DNA from: Ardenticatenia bacterium
Lineage (GTDB): Bacteria; Chloroflexota; Anaerolineae; Aggregatilineales; Aggregatilineaceae
Reading direction: 5' to 3'
NCBI GenBank assembly: GCA_026984385.1
Contig: JALSSH010000597.1
Location: 1 to 6,710, forward strand
Length of the DNA stretch: 6,710 nt
Shown: in pieces, positions 1-6,443 of the stretch
Position numbering within the stretch: the stretch's first letter is position 1
Layout of the letters: every line of letters begins with the position of its first letter
Program-made: the position numbers and the translations under genes
The notes under the pieces: generated by a model
What the model saw: only the letters and a program-made list of their open reading frames with translations
The model's database searches: none
What the model was told of the DNA's origin: nothing

Positions 1-82
1 CGGGGGCGGCTTGGGCCGCCAGCGCGAAAACCATCACCACCGCCAAGATCAACGCGCCTTTTGGCAAAATGTGCTTTTTCAA
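1..82 (-). CDS. 5' end of an exported protein gene (signal peptide only; runs off the left edge)
   Basis: The minus strand from 82 to the edge reads without a stop. It begins with a TTG start codon that has a GGGAGAG ribosome site (88-94) five bases upstream. The 27 visible residues form a classic Sec signal peptide: a basic start (KKHILPKG), a hydrophobic core (ALILAVVMVFALA) and a small-residue end (AQAA) that could be a cleavage site. The gene lies 80 nt downstream of the SH3-like gene on the same strand, so the two might be co-transcribed. I found no convincing promoter in the gap. The mature protein is outside the window, so its function cannot be stated. The start rests on the ribosome site and the signal peptide it produces. 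Confidence 0.72.
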   Translation of the reverse strand, partial: MKKHILPKGALILAVVMVFALAAQAAP

Positions 83-162
83 AGCTACTCTCCCGAGATG
101 ATGCCGAAACCGTCCTGCTCTTAATCTAGCGCAACCGCCCCGCACCCCGACCCACGCCCGCC

Positions 163-1236
163 CTACGGCTCGGCGGTGGCTTGTTGCTCGGCGGGCGTGA
201 ACTCTACCGTGTCCAAAATCGTTTGCAGCGCCTCCCGATAGCGTGGCAAGGCGTCCCAGGGGTCAACGGCGGTGTAAAACGCGAAGGTGCTCCCCTCCGC
301 GCGCACTACCACGAACCACCCCGCCGAGTCCGGCTCGTCCGGACAGTCCGAAGACTGGTAGTCCGCGCCAACCCCTTCCACGCCGCCCACGCTGAACGTC
401 TGCTGATCGTACAGCCCCAGATTGCACGCCTGCCCGATCAACGATCCGCGCAAAATCTGCACGCCGTCCGCCCACAAATTGTATTCGCCTGTCGCCCAAT
501 CCACCGTATTCGGGAAGCCCCAATAGACGTAAATTAGACCGTAAACGTCCGCGTCCAACGCGCCGAAGTAGATCGTCAGCGGCAGATCGCGCAGCGAGCC
601 ATCCAACGCACGAAACGGCACGACCATATCCAGTGAGCGCCAGCCTTCCGGCAAGGTGATTTGCAACGGCGGCGGCACGCCCGGCAACCAATAGGGCGCG
701 CCCTCGGTGGCGTCGGCGGTTGGGGCGATCCGTGTTGTGGCGAGCGCCGTCGGCGTGGCGGCTGGGGGCGTGGGTGTGAAAGTGAGTGAAACGGTCGGCG
801 GGGCGGCCCGGGCGGTGGCGGTTTGGGGCGGCACGAACGGCGTAAAGGTGGGCGTGGGCGGTTGAGCGCCCGTGAGCACAGGGATCAGCGCCGGGTCGCC
901 CTCGATCTCCACCTGGGCACGCAACACCCAACCGCTCAACGTTTCCACCTGCACCCGCAAAAATGTACCGGCGGCGTTTTGCCCCAGCACAGGCACGCGC
1001 TCGCGCTCGTAAAGATAGGTCAGGGGAGCGGTGTTGCGGTCCGGCAAAGGGAAGACAAACGCACGCTCAACCGCCACCGTCGCATAAACGGGCGGCGGTT
1101 CGCTCGGCGGCGTGCCCTGGACGGGCGGGGCGGCGTGTGCCGTGCCCAGCAACCACAACACACCCAGCACACCCGCGCTCCATGCCCACAGGCGGCGGCG
1201 TTCCCAAAGGTGAAGTGCCCACAAGCTGGGTTGCAT
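163..1236 (-). CDS. Secreted SH3-like domain protein with Thr/Pro linker and uncharacterised C-terminal domain
   Basis: This gene encodes 357 residues. Residues 17-35 are a hydrophobic signal segment ending in AHA|A, a plausible signal peptidase site, after a basic WERRR stretch. Residues about 50-111 read as a bacterial SH3-like domain (VYATVAVERAFVFPLPD...YLYERERVPVLG...FLRVQV...GWVLRAQVEI), the type often found in envelope proteins. Residues about 122-180 are a low-complexity Thr/Pro/Ala linker with TPTFTP-like repeats. Residues about 184-350 form a beta-rich domain that I do not recognise. It has two cysteines, in GQACNLGLYDQ and SSDCPDEPDSAGW, that could form a disulfide outside the membrane. 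The ATG at 1236 is preferred to an upstream in-frame start at 1314. It has AGGAGA seven bases upstream, it begins the signal peptide directly, and a candidate promoter lies inside the longer version. An extracytoplasmic binding or surface role is inferred; no enzyme motif is visible. Confidence 0.85.
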   Translation of the reverse strand: MQPSLWALHLWERRRLWAWSAGVLGVLWLLGTAHAAPPVQGTPPSEPPPVYATVAVERAFVFPLPDRNTAPLTYLYERERVPVLGQNAAGTFLRVQVETLSGWVLRAQVEIEGDPALIPVLTGAQPPTPTFTPFVPPQTATARAAPPTVSLTFTPTPPAATPTALATTRIAPTADATEGAPYWLPGVPPPLQITLPEGWRSLDMVVPFRALDGSLRDLPLTIYFGALDADVYGLIYVYWGFPNTVDWATGEYNLWADGVQILRGSLIGQACNLGLYDQQTFSVGGVEGVGADYQSSDCPDEPDSAGWFVVVRAEGSTFAFYTAVDPWDALPRYREALQTILDTVEFTPAEQQATAEP

Positions 1237-1243
1237 CGGCGTT

Positions 1244-1249
1244 TCTCCT
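1244..1249 (-). promoter_or_regulatory. Ribosome binding site that fixes the SH3-gene start
   Basis: The minus strand reads AGGAGA here, seven bases before the ATG at 1236. The alternative upstream start at 1314 would put 26 charged residues ahead of the signal peptide, so this site decides the start. Confidence 0.75.
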
Positions 1250-1269
1250 GGCAAGTGTGCGTGTACGCC

Positions 1270-1298
1270 ATTGTAGCGCGGCGTGCGGGCGCTGAACA
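1270..1298 (-). promoter_or_regulatory. Candidate promoter of the SH3-like gene
   Basis: The minus strand has TACAAT at 1275-1270, a 5/6 match to the -10 consensus. The hexamer TGTTCA (1298-1293) lies 17 bases upstream and is only a weak -35 match. Transcription would start near 1263 and give a leader of roughly 26 nt that contains the ribosome site. The -10 element and the short leader support it; the -35 does not. Confidence 0.4.
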
Positions 1299-1356
1299 GG
1301 CGTTCTTTGTGCATAGGGTGGCGCTATAGGGGCAAATCGTCCGCCCGAGAAGCAGT

Positions 1357-1362
1357 TATAAT
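1357..1362 (+). promoter_or_regulatory. Candidate -10 element (TATAAT) for the TPR membrane protein gene
   Basis: A perfect TATAAT lies in the divergent intergenic region (1237-1499), but no good -35 hexamer sits 16-19 bases upstream. If used, it would give a leader of about 130 nt before the ATG at 1500. The leader contains only short weak hairpins, such as GGCAG/CTGCC at 1442-1457, and I see no known riboswitch in it. Confidence 0.4.
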
Positions 1363-1499
1363 GTGGGTGTCGTCCGCAATCCAATTGCGTCGTGCCGCGC
1401 GCCGTAGGCGAGCCGTGCCCAGCTTTGATGACGCGGAAGATGGCAGCACGCACTGCCCCAAGATGTGCTTTAACATGCCCACGAGGAGAATATACCTAT

Positions 1500-2516
1500 A
1501 TGCCGCCAAAACGCACATGGAATATTTTGCGCGACCCGCTAGAAGCGTTTGGGTGGGTTGTTTTTGGGGTGGGGTTGGCGCTGGTGATCGCGGGCGGTCT
1601 GGACCCCGTCGCGCTGTTGATTTTGTTTGTGTTGGGCTACATCGCGTATATGGCGCGCGGCATGGTGCGTCAAGCCCGACGCTTTCGCCCCGTTGAGCCG
1701 CCGCGCGTCTGGTGGGTGACGCTACTGGCTAATTTGGCGCTGATGGGGTTGGGCATCGGCGCGTTTGGCTGGTATATGCTGGCGGGAGGCTCGCGCGCTT
1801 GGGTCCCGTTCCTGATCTTTATCGCGGGTATGATCGCGCTGCGGCAATGGCGGCAAAGCGTCACCGCGCGGCTTTACGCTTGGCGCACGCCCGCGTTGCG
1901 GCTTTTGCAAATGGGCGAGTTCCGCAAGCTCATCCGTGAGCTGGAAGCCGACCCGACCACACCGCAAAATCCGGACAAGCTCGCTATGCTGGCGTTAGCC
2001 TATATCGAACTCAACAAGCTGCACAAGGCCGAAGAACTGCTCACCCGTGCGCGGGCTTTGGCGCCGGATTTTGCCTCGGTGAACGGCGCAATCGGGGCAT
2101 TGCGGCGGCATCAGGCGCGTTGGCAAGACGCGGTCAGCGCGTTGCAAAAGGCACTCGCTTTTGAGGAAAACGTCCACACGCGCTACTACTTGGGGCTGTG
2201 CCAGTTCCTGGCGGGAGAGCGCGAGGCGGCGCGAGTCACGTTGCGCGCCGCGTTGACCGACCCGACCTTAATCCGACAAGGGCAAGTTTTCGGCGCGTAC
2301 TTGCTGGGACAAATCGCCGAAGAGGAAGGGGACACCGAAGCCGCCCGCGCTTGGTACGCGCGCATGGCCGAACACGCCCCGCAGGTGCTCGCTCGCCTGG
2401 ACGAAGAAGCACGCCGCCACAAACAAACTCCCTATGGAGACACGCTCAAAGCGCATGTGCGCGCCATGCAGCGCATTTTGGCACGCCGCCCGTCGGAGCG
2501 TCCCCCTGCCTCCTGA
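1500..2516 (+). CDS. Integral membrane protein with C-terminal TPR repeats
   Basis: This gene encodes 338 residues. Four hydrophobic segments fill the N-terminal third: residues about 16-33, 36-53, 70-93 and 100-115. The basic loop RQARRFRP between segments two and three, and the basic stretch RQWRQSVTAR after segment four, would favour a cytoplasmic location by the positive-inside rule. From residue about 130 the protein is helical and has TPR-like pairs, for example KLAMLALAYIELNKLHKAEELLTRARALAPDF, WQDAVSALQKALAFEENVHTRYYLGLCQFLAGEREAARVTLRAAL and GAYLLGQIAEEEGDTEAARAWYARM. TPRs usually mediate protein-protein contacts, so a membrane-anchored scaffold is inferred; I do not recognise a named family. 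The ATG at 1500 is preceded by GAGGAG (1483-1488) at an 11-base spacing. The frame stays open upstream to an ATG at 1392, but that extension is Cys/Arg-rich and looks non-coding. The Flp prepilin gene follows 152 nt downstream with its own promoter signals. Confidence 0.88.
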   Translation: MPPKRTWNILRDPLEAFGWVVFGVGLALVIAGGLDPVALLILFVLGYIAYMARGMVRQARRFRPVEPPRVWWVTLLANLALMGLGIGAFGWYMLAGGSRAWVPFLIFIAGMIALRQWRQSVTARLYAWRTPALRLLQMGEFRKLIRELEADPTTPQNPDKLAMLALAYIELNKLHKAEELLTRARALAPDFASVNGAIGALRRHQARWQDAVSALQKALAFEENVHTRYYLGLCQFLAGEREAARVTLRAALTDPTLIRQGQVFGAYLLGQIAEEEGDTEAARAWYARMAEHAPQVLARLDEEARRHKQTPYGDTLKAHVRAMQRILARRPSERPPAS

Positions 2517-2579
2517 GGGAAAATGCAAAAAGATTATATAGAGCACCATGAAAATTTTGTGAAAGGCTGAGGTGTGGGG

Positions 2580-2611
2580 TTGATCTGGCGGGGGGAACGT
2601 GCTACTATGAT
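2580..2611 (+). promoter_or_regulatory. Candidate promoter of the Flp prepilin gene
   Basis: TATGAT at 2606-2611 is a 5/6 match to the -10 consensus. The best upstream hexamer is TTGATC (2580-2585), but the 20-base spacer is too long for a typical housekeeping promoter. The alternative -10 TACTAT (2603-2608) gives a 17-base spacer but a poorer hexamer. The AT-rich stretch at 2521-2565 could act as an upstream element. The predicted transcription start (about 2617) coincides with the start of a hairpin. Confidence 0.45.
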
Positions 2612-2616
2612 GTCAC

Positions 2617-2633
2617 AACCCCGATGCGGGGTT
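2617..2633 (+). other. Hairpin at the predicted 5' end of the prepilin mRNA
   Basis: AACCCCG (2617-2623) pairs perfectly with CGGGGTT (2627-2633) around a three-base ATG loop. It begins where transcription is expected to start and ends 21 bases before the ribosome site, which it leaves free. A hairpin at the very 5' end can protect an mRNA from 5'-dependent decay; that role here is inferred. Confidence 0.5.
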
Positions 2634-2668
2634 ATCGCAATCTTGTATCATATCAAGGAGAAATTATC

Positions 2669-2815
2669 ATGTTGTACCTTCCGCGTGAAGAGGGCCAAGG
2701 CCTGGTAGAGTACGCTCTGATTCTGGTGTTGGTCGCGGTCGTCGTGATCATCATCCTCGCGCTCATGGGCCCGGCCATCGGGAACATCTTCTCCAACATC
2801 GTGAACGCCCTGTAA
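2669..2815 (+). CDS. flp: Flp/Tad-type type IVb prepilin
   Basis: This gene encodes a 48-residue pilin precursor. The sequence MLYLPREEG-QGLVEYALILVL matches the Flp family: a short polar leader ending in Gly9, then a mature start with Glu14 at position +5 and Tyr15 after it, then a long hydrophobic helix (about 16-36) and a short tail (GNIFSNIVNAL). In this family a prepilin peptidase cleaves after the glycine, and Glu+5 is needed for processing and assembly. The mature subunit would be 39 residues and would polymerise into a thin surface pilus. The ATG at 2669 has AAGGAG (2655-2660) eight bases upstream, so a longer in-frame version starting at 2624 is unlikely. No tadA, tadB, tadC, peptidase or secretin gene is in the window. 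The transcript seems to be a single-gene unit closed by the hairpin at 2841. Confidence 0.9.
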   Translation: MLYLPREEGQGLVEYALILVLVAVVVIIILALMGPAIGNIFSNIVNAL

Positions 2816-2840
2816 GCGCAACCGAAGCTCTAACACTCAT

Positions 2841-2867
2841 AGAACCCCACCCTTGCGGTGGGGTTCT
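2841..2867 (+). terminator. Probable intrinsic terminator after the prepilin gene
   Basis: AGAACCCCACC (2841-2851) and GGTGGGGTTCT (2857-2867) form a perfect 11-bp stem with a five-base loop, 25 nt after the pilin stop. The following tract (CTCGTTCCTC, then CTTTTG) is only moderately T-rich, so termination may be partial. It separates the pilin unit from the kinase promoter. Confidence 0.75.
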
Positions 2868-2883
2868 CTCGTTCCTCGCCCTT

Positions 2884-2913
2884 TTGCCCTATTCCCCTCC
2901 CTGCACGTATAAT
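2884..2913 (+). promoter_or_regulatory. Promoter of the kinase-like sensor gene
   Basis: A perfect TATAAT (2908-2913) lies 18 bases after TTGCCC (2884-2889), a 4/6 match to the -35 consensus. Transcription would start near 2920 and leave about 45 nt of leader before the ATG at 2965. It sits just after the pilin terminator, which supports an independent transcript. Confidence 0.6.
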
Positions 2914-2964
2914 GCTCACAGCAACATCTACACGCCCGCTTACGGGAAGATACGGAGTGGCACG

Positions 2965-5355
2965 ATGACCACTGCTGAAATGCTCCCTACACCCCCGCCG
3001 ACACCTCCCCCCCATCATCGGAGCTTGCGCACCCGCTGGCGCTCTTACATGATCTTGGGGCTAAACGTGCTGGTAGTGGTCGTTGTGAGCATCGCCACGC
3101 TCGTCACGGCCTTAGAACAACGCCAAGCTTTGCTGCGCTTGCACGAAACCGGCGCGGCTCATGTGCACGCTCAGGTTGCTCAAACCGTGCAAGATGCGCA
3201 GCGCGCATTACGCACGGCAGCAACCCAACTAGAAAGCGGCAGTTCGCCCGAGGATGTGTTGCCGCCTTTACTGAGCGCGCAACCGGCTTTTGAGGCGTTG
3301 ATAGAGGTGGGGACGGACGGCAAAACGCGCACCAGCGTACCTACAGGCACAGCATCCAACTGGGCAGAACATCCGGCTTTCTTGGCGGCGCACGAAGGAC
3401 GGCCTTATGCGCACGTGGAAGGTGCGGGCGTGCTTTTTTTGGCCGTGCCGATGAGCCATGGAGACGCGCTTTTGGCACAAACCGACGCCGCGACACTGTT
3501 GGCAAGTGCCGTTACGTCGCCTTTGGGCCGAGACGGCTACGCCTATTTGGCGGCAGACGACGGCACACTTTTGGCAACCGCCCCCACGCTTTCTCCCTCG
3601 GCAAATTTCGACCCTGCCGCGCTGGCGATCTTTGAGCACGCGCGCGCAGGCCAAACGGAAATGCGCCTCTATCACGGCATGGAGGGGGGTTGGGTGCTCG
3701 GCCAGGCAAGCGCCGACCCCGCATTGGGCTTCACCGTGATCACCGAAACGCCGCTGAGTGAATTTACGCCGATGCTTGTGCGAGTGATCGGCTTGTGGGG
3801 GTTGGCGCTCATTCTGACGGCGGGCGTGGGCGAATGGCTGATACGGCGCATTTTGCGCACGGTGGTCGGGCCGCTGGAGATGTTGCGCCGCAGCACGCAC
3901 GCGGTCAGCGCGGGCGACTACGGCGTGCGGGTGCGTGTGCCGCCCAACGCCGATCGCGAATTGATGGAGCTGAGCGAAGCGTTTAATATGATGGTGAGCC
4001 AACTGGCCGAAAGCCAGCGCCAACTGGACGCTTACGCCAACGAGCTACAAGAGATCGTGGATCGGCGCGCGCGAGAGCTGGCACGCAAAGCCGCCCAGAT
4101 GGAAGTGGCCGCCGAGGTCACCCGCCGACTTGCGACCATCCACAAGCCGCAAAAGCTGGTGGAAACGGTGGTGGGGGTGTTGCAAGAGCGCTTCGAAGTC
4201 TACCATGTGGAAGTGTGGTTGGCCGACGAAGACAACGGCTTGTTGGTCTGCTGTGCGCCGTCTGCTGAGGATGCCGAGCCGCTTTCCTTGCACACGGCCA
4301 CCTCGACCGTGATCGGCTGGGTGGCTGCCAGCGGTCAGCGTTTTTATGTGCCGGACGTGACCGAAGAACCCCGTTACCGCCCCTCACCCCATGCGCCGGC
4401 CTCCCGTTGCCAACTGGCGATTCCGCTGCGCTTTGAAGGCACGGTGCTCGGCGTGCTGAATTTGGAGGCAGACCACCGCGACGCCTTCGAGCGCGATCGG
4501 ATCGAAGTCTTGGAAGCGTTGGCGGACGAGATCGCGGTCGCGCTCCACAACGCGCAAGCCTTCAGCGCCCTAGAACGCGCCAATAACGAACTGGCCCAAA
4601 CAACACTCCAGGCCAACCAAGCAAACACGCTAAAGTCTCGTTTTCTGTATAACATGTCTCAACGGCTGCGCACCCCGCTGGAAGAGATCACCAACCGCAC
4701 CGAGGCGATCCTCAGCGGACTACACGGCGAAGTGCCTCAACCGATCCGCGAGCAGGAGGAACACATCCTCGAATCCGGGCGCGTGACGCAAGCCTTGGTC
4801 GAGGATATGCTCGACCTTTCGGCGTTGGAGTCCGGTTATTTGCAACTGAACCTAGCCTGGGTGGAACTACCGCCTTTGTTGGACGAAGTGACCAACGCCG
4901 CCCGCGCGTTGCACATGGCGCGCTACCCCGACCATGATTTGGATGTGCGCTTGGACTTGATGCACCTGACCGAGCCACTACCGCCGGTCTGGGCAGACCT
5001 CGACCGACTGCGCTACATCTTGATCAACCTGATGGACAACGCGGTGAAGTACACCGAAGCGGGCGAAGTGGTGATGACCGCCGAGGCTACCGACGAGCAT
5101 GTGCTCATTCACGTGCGCGACACCGGCCCGGGGGTCAGCGAAGAACAACGCCGTTATCTCTTTGAGCCGTTCCAACACGCCCGCGCCGATACCGCACCGG
5201 AGGGCGTCTCCGGCACGGGGTTGGGGTTGCCGGTTTCGCGCTTGCTGGCGATGCGGCACGGCGGCGATCTGTTGGTAGAAACGGCGGTCGGGAAAGGCTC
5301 GACCTTCACGCTGCGGCTACCGCGACGGCCAAGTGGTGCGCCGCCCCCGCCGTAA
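2965..5355 (+). CDS. Membrane-bound HAMP-GAF sensor of histidine-kinase architecture with a degenerate H-box
   Basis: This gene encodes 796 residues. A proline-rich cytoplasmic tail (8-18) precedes membrane helix one (28-50), an extracytoplasmic sensor region (51-269, Cache-like in layout), membrane helix two (270-292), a HAMP domain (about 293-347), a coiled coil (about 348-385), a GAF domain (about 385-533), a DHp-like helix pair (about 553-620) and a C-terminal ATPase domain. The ATPase motifs are complete: N-box Asn692 (NLMDNAVKYT), G1 DTGPGV (719-724), F-box FEPF (733-736) and G2 GTGLGL (750-755). The H-box reads NMSQRLRTP, so Gln566 (CAA, 4660-4662) replaces the phospho-accepting His and Arg567 replaces the usual Glu. 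The protein can probably bind ATP but may not autophosphorylate in the usual way. GGAG at 2954-2957 sits seven bases before the ATG; an upstream TTG at 2884 would overlap the promoter. No response regulator is adjacent. Confidence 0.92.
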   Translation: MTTAEMLPTPPPTPPPHHRSLRTRWRSYMILGLNVLVVVVVSIATLVTALEQRQALLRLHETGAAHVHAQVAQTVQDAQRALRTAATQLESGSSPEDVLPPLLSAQPAFEALIEVGTDGKTRTSVPTGTASNWAEHPAFLAAHEGRPYAHVEGAGVLFLAVPMSHGDALLAQTDAATLLASAVTSPLGRDGYAYLAADDGTLLATAPTLSPSANFDPAALAIFEHARAGQTEMRLYHGMEGGWVLGQASADPALGFTVITETPLSEFTPMLVRVIGLWGLALILTAGVGEWLIRRILRTVVGPLEMLRRSTHAVSAGDYGVRVRVPPNADRELMELSEAFNMMVSQLAESQRQLDAYANELQEIVDRRARELARKAAQMEVAAEVTRRLATIHKPQKLVETVVGVLQERFEVYHVEVWLADEDNGLLVCCAPSAEDAEPLSLHTATSTVIGWVAASGQRFYVPDVTEEPRYRPSPHAPASRCQLAIPLRFEGTVLGVLNLEADHRDAFERDRIEVLEALADEIAVALHNAQAFSALERANNELAQTTLQANQANTLKSRFLYNMSQRLRTPLEEITNRTEAILSGLHGEVPQPIREQEEHILESGRVTQALVEDMLDLSALESGYLQLNLAWVELPPLLDEVTNAARALHMARYPDHDLDVRLDLMHLTEPLPPVWADLDRLRYILINLMDNAVKYTEAGEVVMTAEATDEHVLIHVRDTGPGVSEEQRRYLFEPFQHARADTAPEGVSGTGLGLPVSRLLAMRHGGDLLVETAVGKGSTFTLRLPRRPSGAPPPP

Positions 5356-5364
5356 AAGCGCGTT

Positions 5365-6354
5365 TCACTCCACCAAGCTCGGCACGCGCAAAGGCGGCTT
5401 GCCCAGCGCGTTGTACATGTGGATAAAGCGTTCCGGCCCCGCCCAAATCGCCTCACGCAAGCCCTCGATGCCGTGCGCGGTAGCGATGGCGCGGGCGGCA
5501 AAATAGCCCACCACGTCCACGCACGCCTGGGCGGGTTCGAGCGTTTCCCAGGCTTGGGGCCATTCATCGAGCTGTTTATCGCTCTGCGAGCCGTCAAAAA
5601 GCGCGTTGCAGCGGGCCACGTAAATCGGCAGGTCGTGTTCCTCGTCCAAGCCGATCCGCGCGTCGTAAAAGGGGAAATCGTGCCGATAGCTGAGATACCA
5701 CGCGATCCCGCGACTGAGCAGGCGGTTTTTTAGCCGCTCTTGGGCGCGTTCGGTTTCGCGCCCTACGGCGCGGGCATATTCCGCATAGGCGAGCAAAAAG
5801 CCCTCGTGGTTAAAAAAGCCGTGTCGGATAGAGTCCGCCAGCCGCTCTAGCGAAAACTCCTCTTCCCCCAACGCGAGCAAATGTGCCCGCGCCTGGGCCA
5901 GATTGACCACCAACCCGTGATATGTTTCACCCTCAGAGTCGTGATAGGTGCGCACATAGCCAAAAGCCGGATAGCCGACTACCGTCAGAGCTAGGGTGAA
6001 GGTGACGTCTAGTTCTATTGTGAGCGGGAAAAGCTCGGCCACTTCGTGCAGCGCCACAAGCGGAGGCTGCACATCGCGCAGATCGCGCAGCAAATCTTCC
6101 AGCTCGGCGCGGTGTGCGTCGTAAAAAGCGAGTTGATAGGGGTCGGTGTCGCTTACGCCGACCTCAAAATAGCGCGCAAGCTCTTCCACCAAGCCCGAAC
6201 CCGTGCCCAGCACATGCCGCGTTGCCAGTTCCATCACGTGTACGCCGGGAGAATTGTGCAATTCAGCCGCACGATCCCAAACTTGCTCCACACTGCGAAT
6301 AGTGAGGAGTAAACGTGCGGCGCTGTCGTCTAAGGTGTAATGTATCTGCATCAC
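5365..6354 (-). CDS. Uncharacterised protein resembling a gluzincin-type peptidase fold with lost metal ligands
   Basis: This gene encodes 329 residues with no signal peptide or membrane segment, so it is probably cytoplasmic. The C-terminal half has the layout of zinc-peptidase-like families such as DUF2268 and DUF5700. A helix carries H178-G-F-F-N182 where HExxH would be expected. Then comes LLSRGIAWYL (212-221) where active members have an EG-A helix supplying the third ligand, and then a GY...A..I segment (283-290) and a final F-x3-YN (310-315). The N-terminal half (1-165) is mixed alpha/beta and unrecognised. If the alignment is right, the enzyme is catalytically dead. The fold assignment comes from pattern memory and is moderate at best. 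The GTG at 6354 has GGAG 11 bases upstream; the ATG at 6351 is the next codon and equally possible. The gene converges on the sensor gene. Confidence 0.85.
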   Translation of the reverse strand: MMQIHYTLDDSAARLLLTIRSVEQVWDRAAELHNSPGVHVMELATRHVLGTGSGLVEELARYFEVGVSDTDPYQLAFYDAHRAELEDLLRDLRDVQPPLVALHEVAELFPLTIELDVTFTLALTVVGYPAFGYVRTYHDSEGETYHGLVVNLAQARAHLLALGEEEFSLERLADSIRHGFFNHEGFLLAYAEYARAVGRETERAQERLKNRLLSRGIAWYLSYRHDFPFYDARIGLDEEHDLPIYVARCNALFDGSQSDKQLDEWPQAWETLEPAQACVDVVGYFAARAIATAHGIEGLREAIWAGPERFIHMYNALGKPPLRVPSLVE

Positions 6355-6390
6355 CAGGAATTGATCTCCGTCCCTACAAGCTCCGGTCGT

Positions 6391-6425
6391 GCTCTAATTC
6401 TATAGAGCGTTGGCGTCCTTGACCA
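6391..6425 (-). promoter_or_regulatory. Candidate promoter with inverted repeat upstream of the peptidase-like gene
   Basis: The minus strand has TGGTCA (6425-6420, 4/6 match), a 17-base spacer and TAGAAT (6402-6397, 5/6 match). The -10 hexamer lies exactly between the arms of an inverted repeat, GCTCTA (6391-6396) and TAGAGC (6403-6408). A repressor bound to these arms would cover the -10, but no regulator is visible here. Transcription would start near 6390, leaving a leader of about 35 nt. Confidence 0.45.
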
Positions 6426-6443
6426 GAGCCAAGGGGCAAGCCA

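Noticed and set aside
1237..1314. Upstream in-frame ATG at 1314 for the SH3-like gene
   Set aside because: It would bury the signal peptide behind 26 residues and overlap the candidate promoter; the ATG at 1236 has a good ribosome site.
181..1329. Several open frames on the plus strand and an alternative minus frame (263-931) across the SH3-like gene
   Set aside because: They are Arg/His/Ala-rich, lack good ribosome sites and domain signatures, and lie opposite a gene with a signal peptide, SH3-like domain and strong ribosome site. They are by-products of high GC.
1376..1457. Short hairpins in the leader before the TPR gene, considered as a riboswitch or attenuator
   Set aside because: The stems are only about 5 bp, no conserved riboswitch core is recognisable, and no leader peptide or terminator stem is present.
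1392..1499. Upstream in-frame ATG at 1392 for the TPR membrane protein
   Set aside because: The added 36 residues are rich in Cys, Arg and Pro and look non-coding; GAGGAG lies just before the ATG at 1500.
3268..4023. A 251-codon open frame on the minus strand inside the sensor gene
   Set aside because: Its translation is rich in Arg, His and Gln with no recognisable domain, and the plus strand there encodes the clear sensor, membrane and HAMP regions.
4762..4767. His600 in the second DHp helix as an alternative phosphorylation site
   Set aside because: It lies about 34 residues after the H-box in the second helix, not at the conserved phospho-acceptor position, so it is not a likely substitute.
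5154..5597. A minus-strand open frame spanning the convergent junction
   Set aside because: It overlaps two well-supported genes, has Arg-rich low-quality composition and no plausible start signal.
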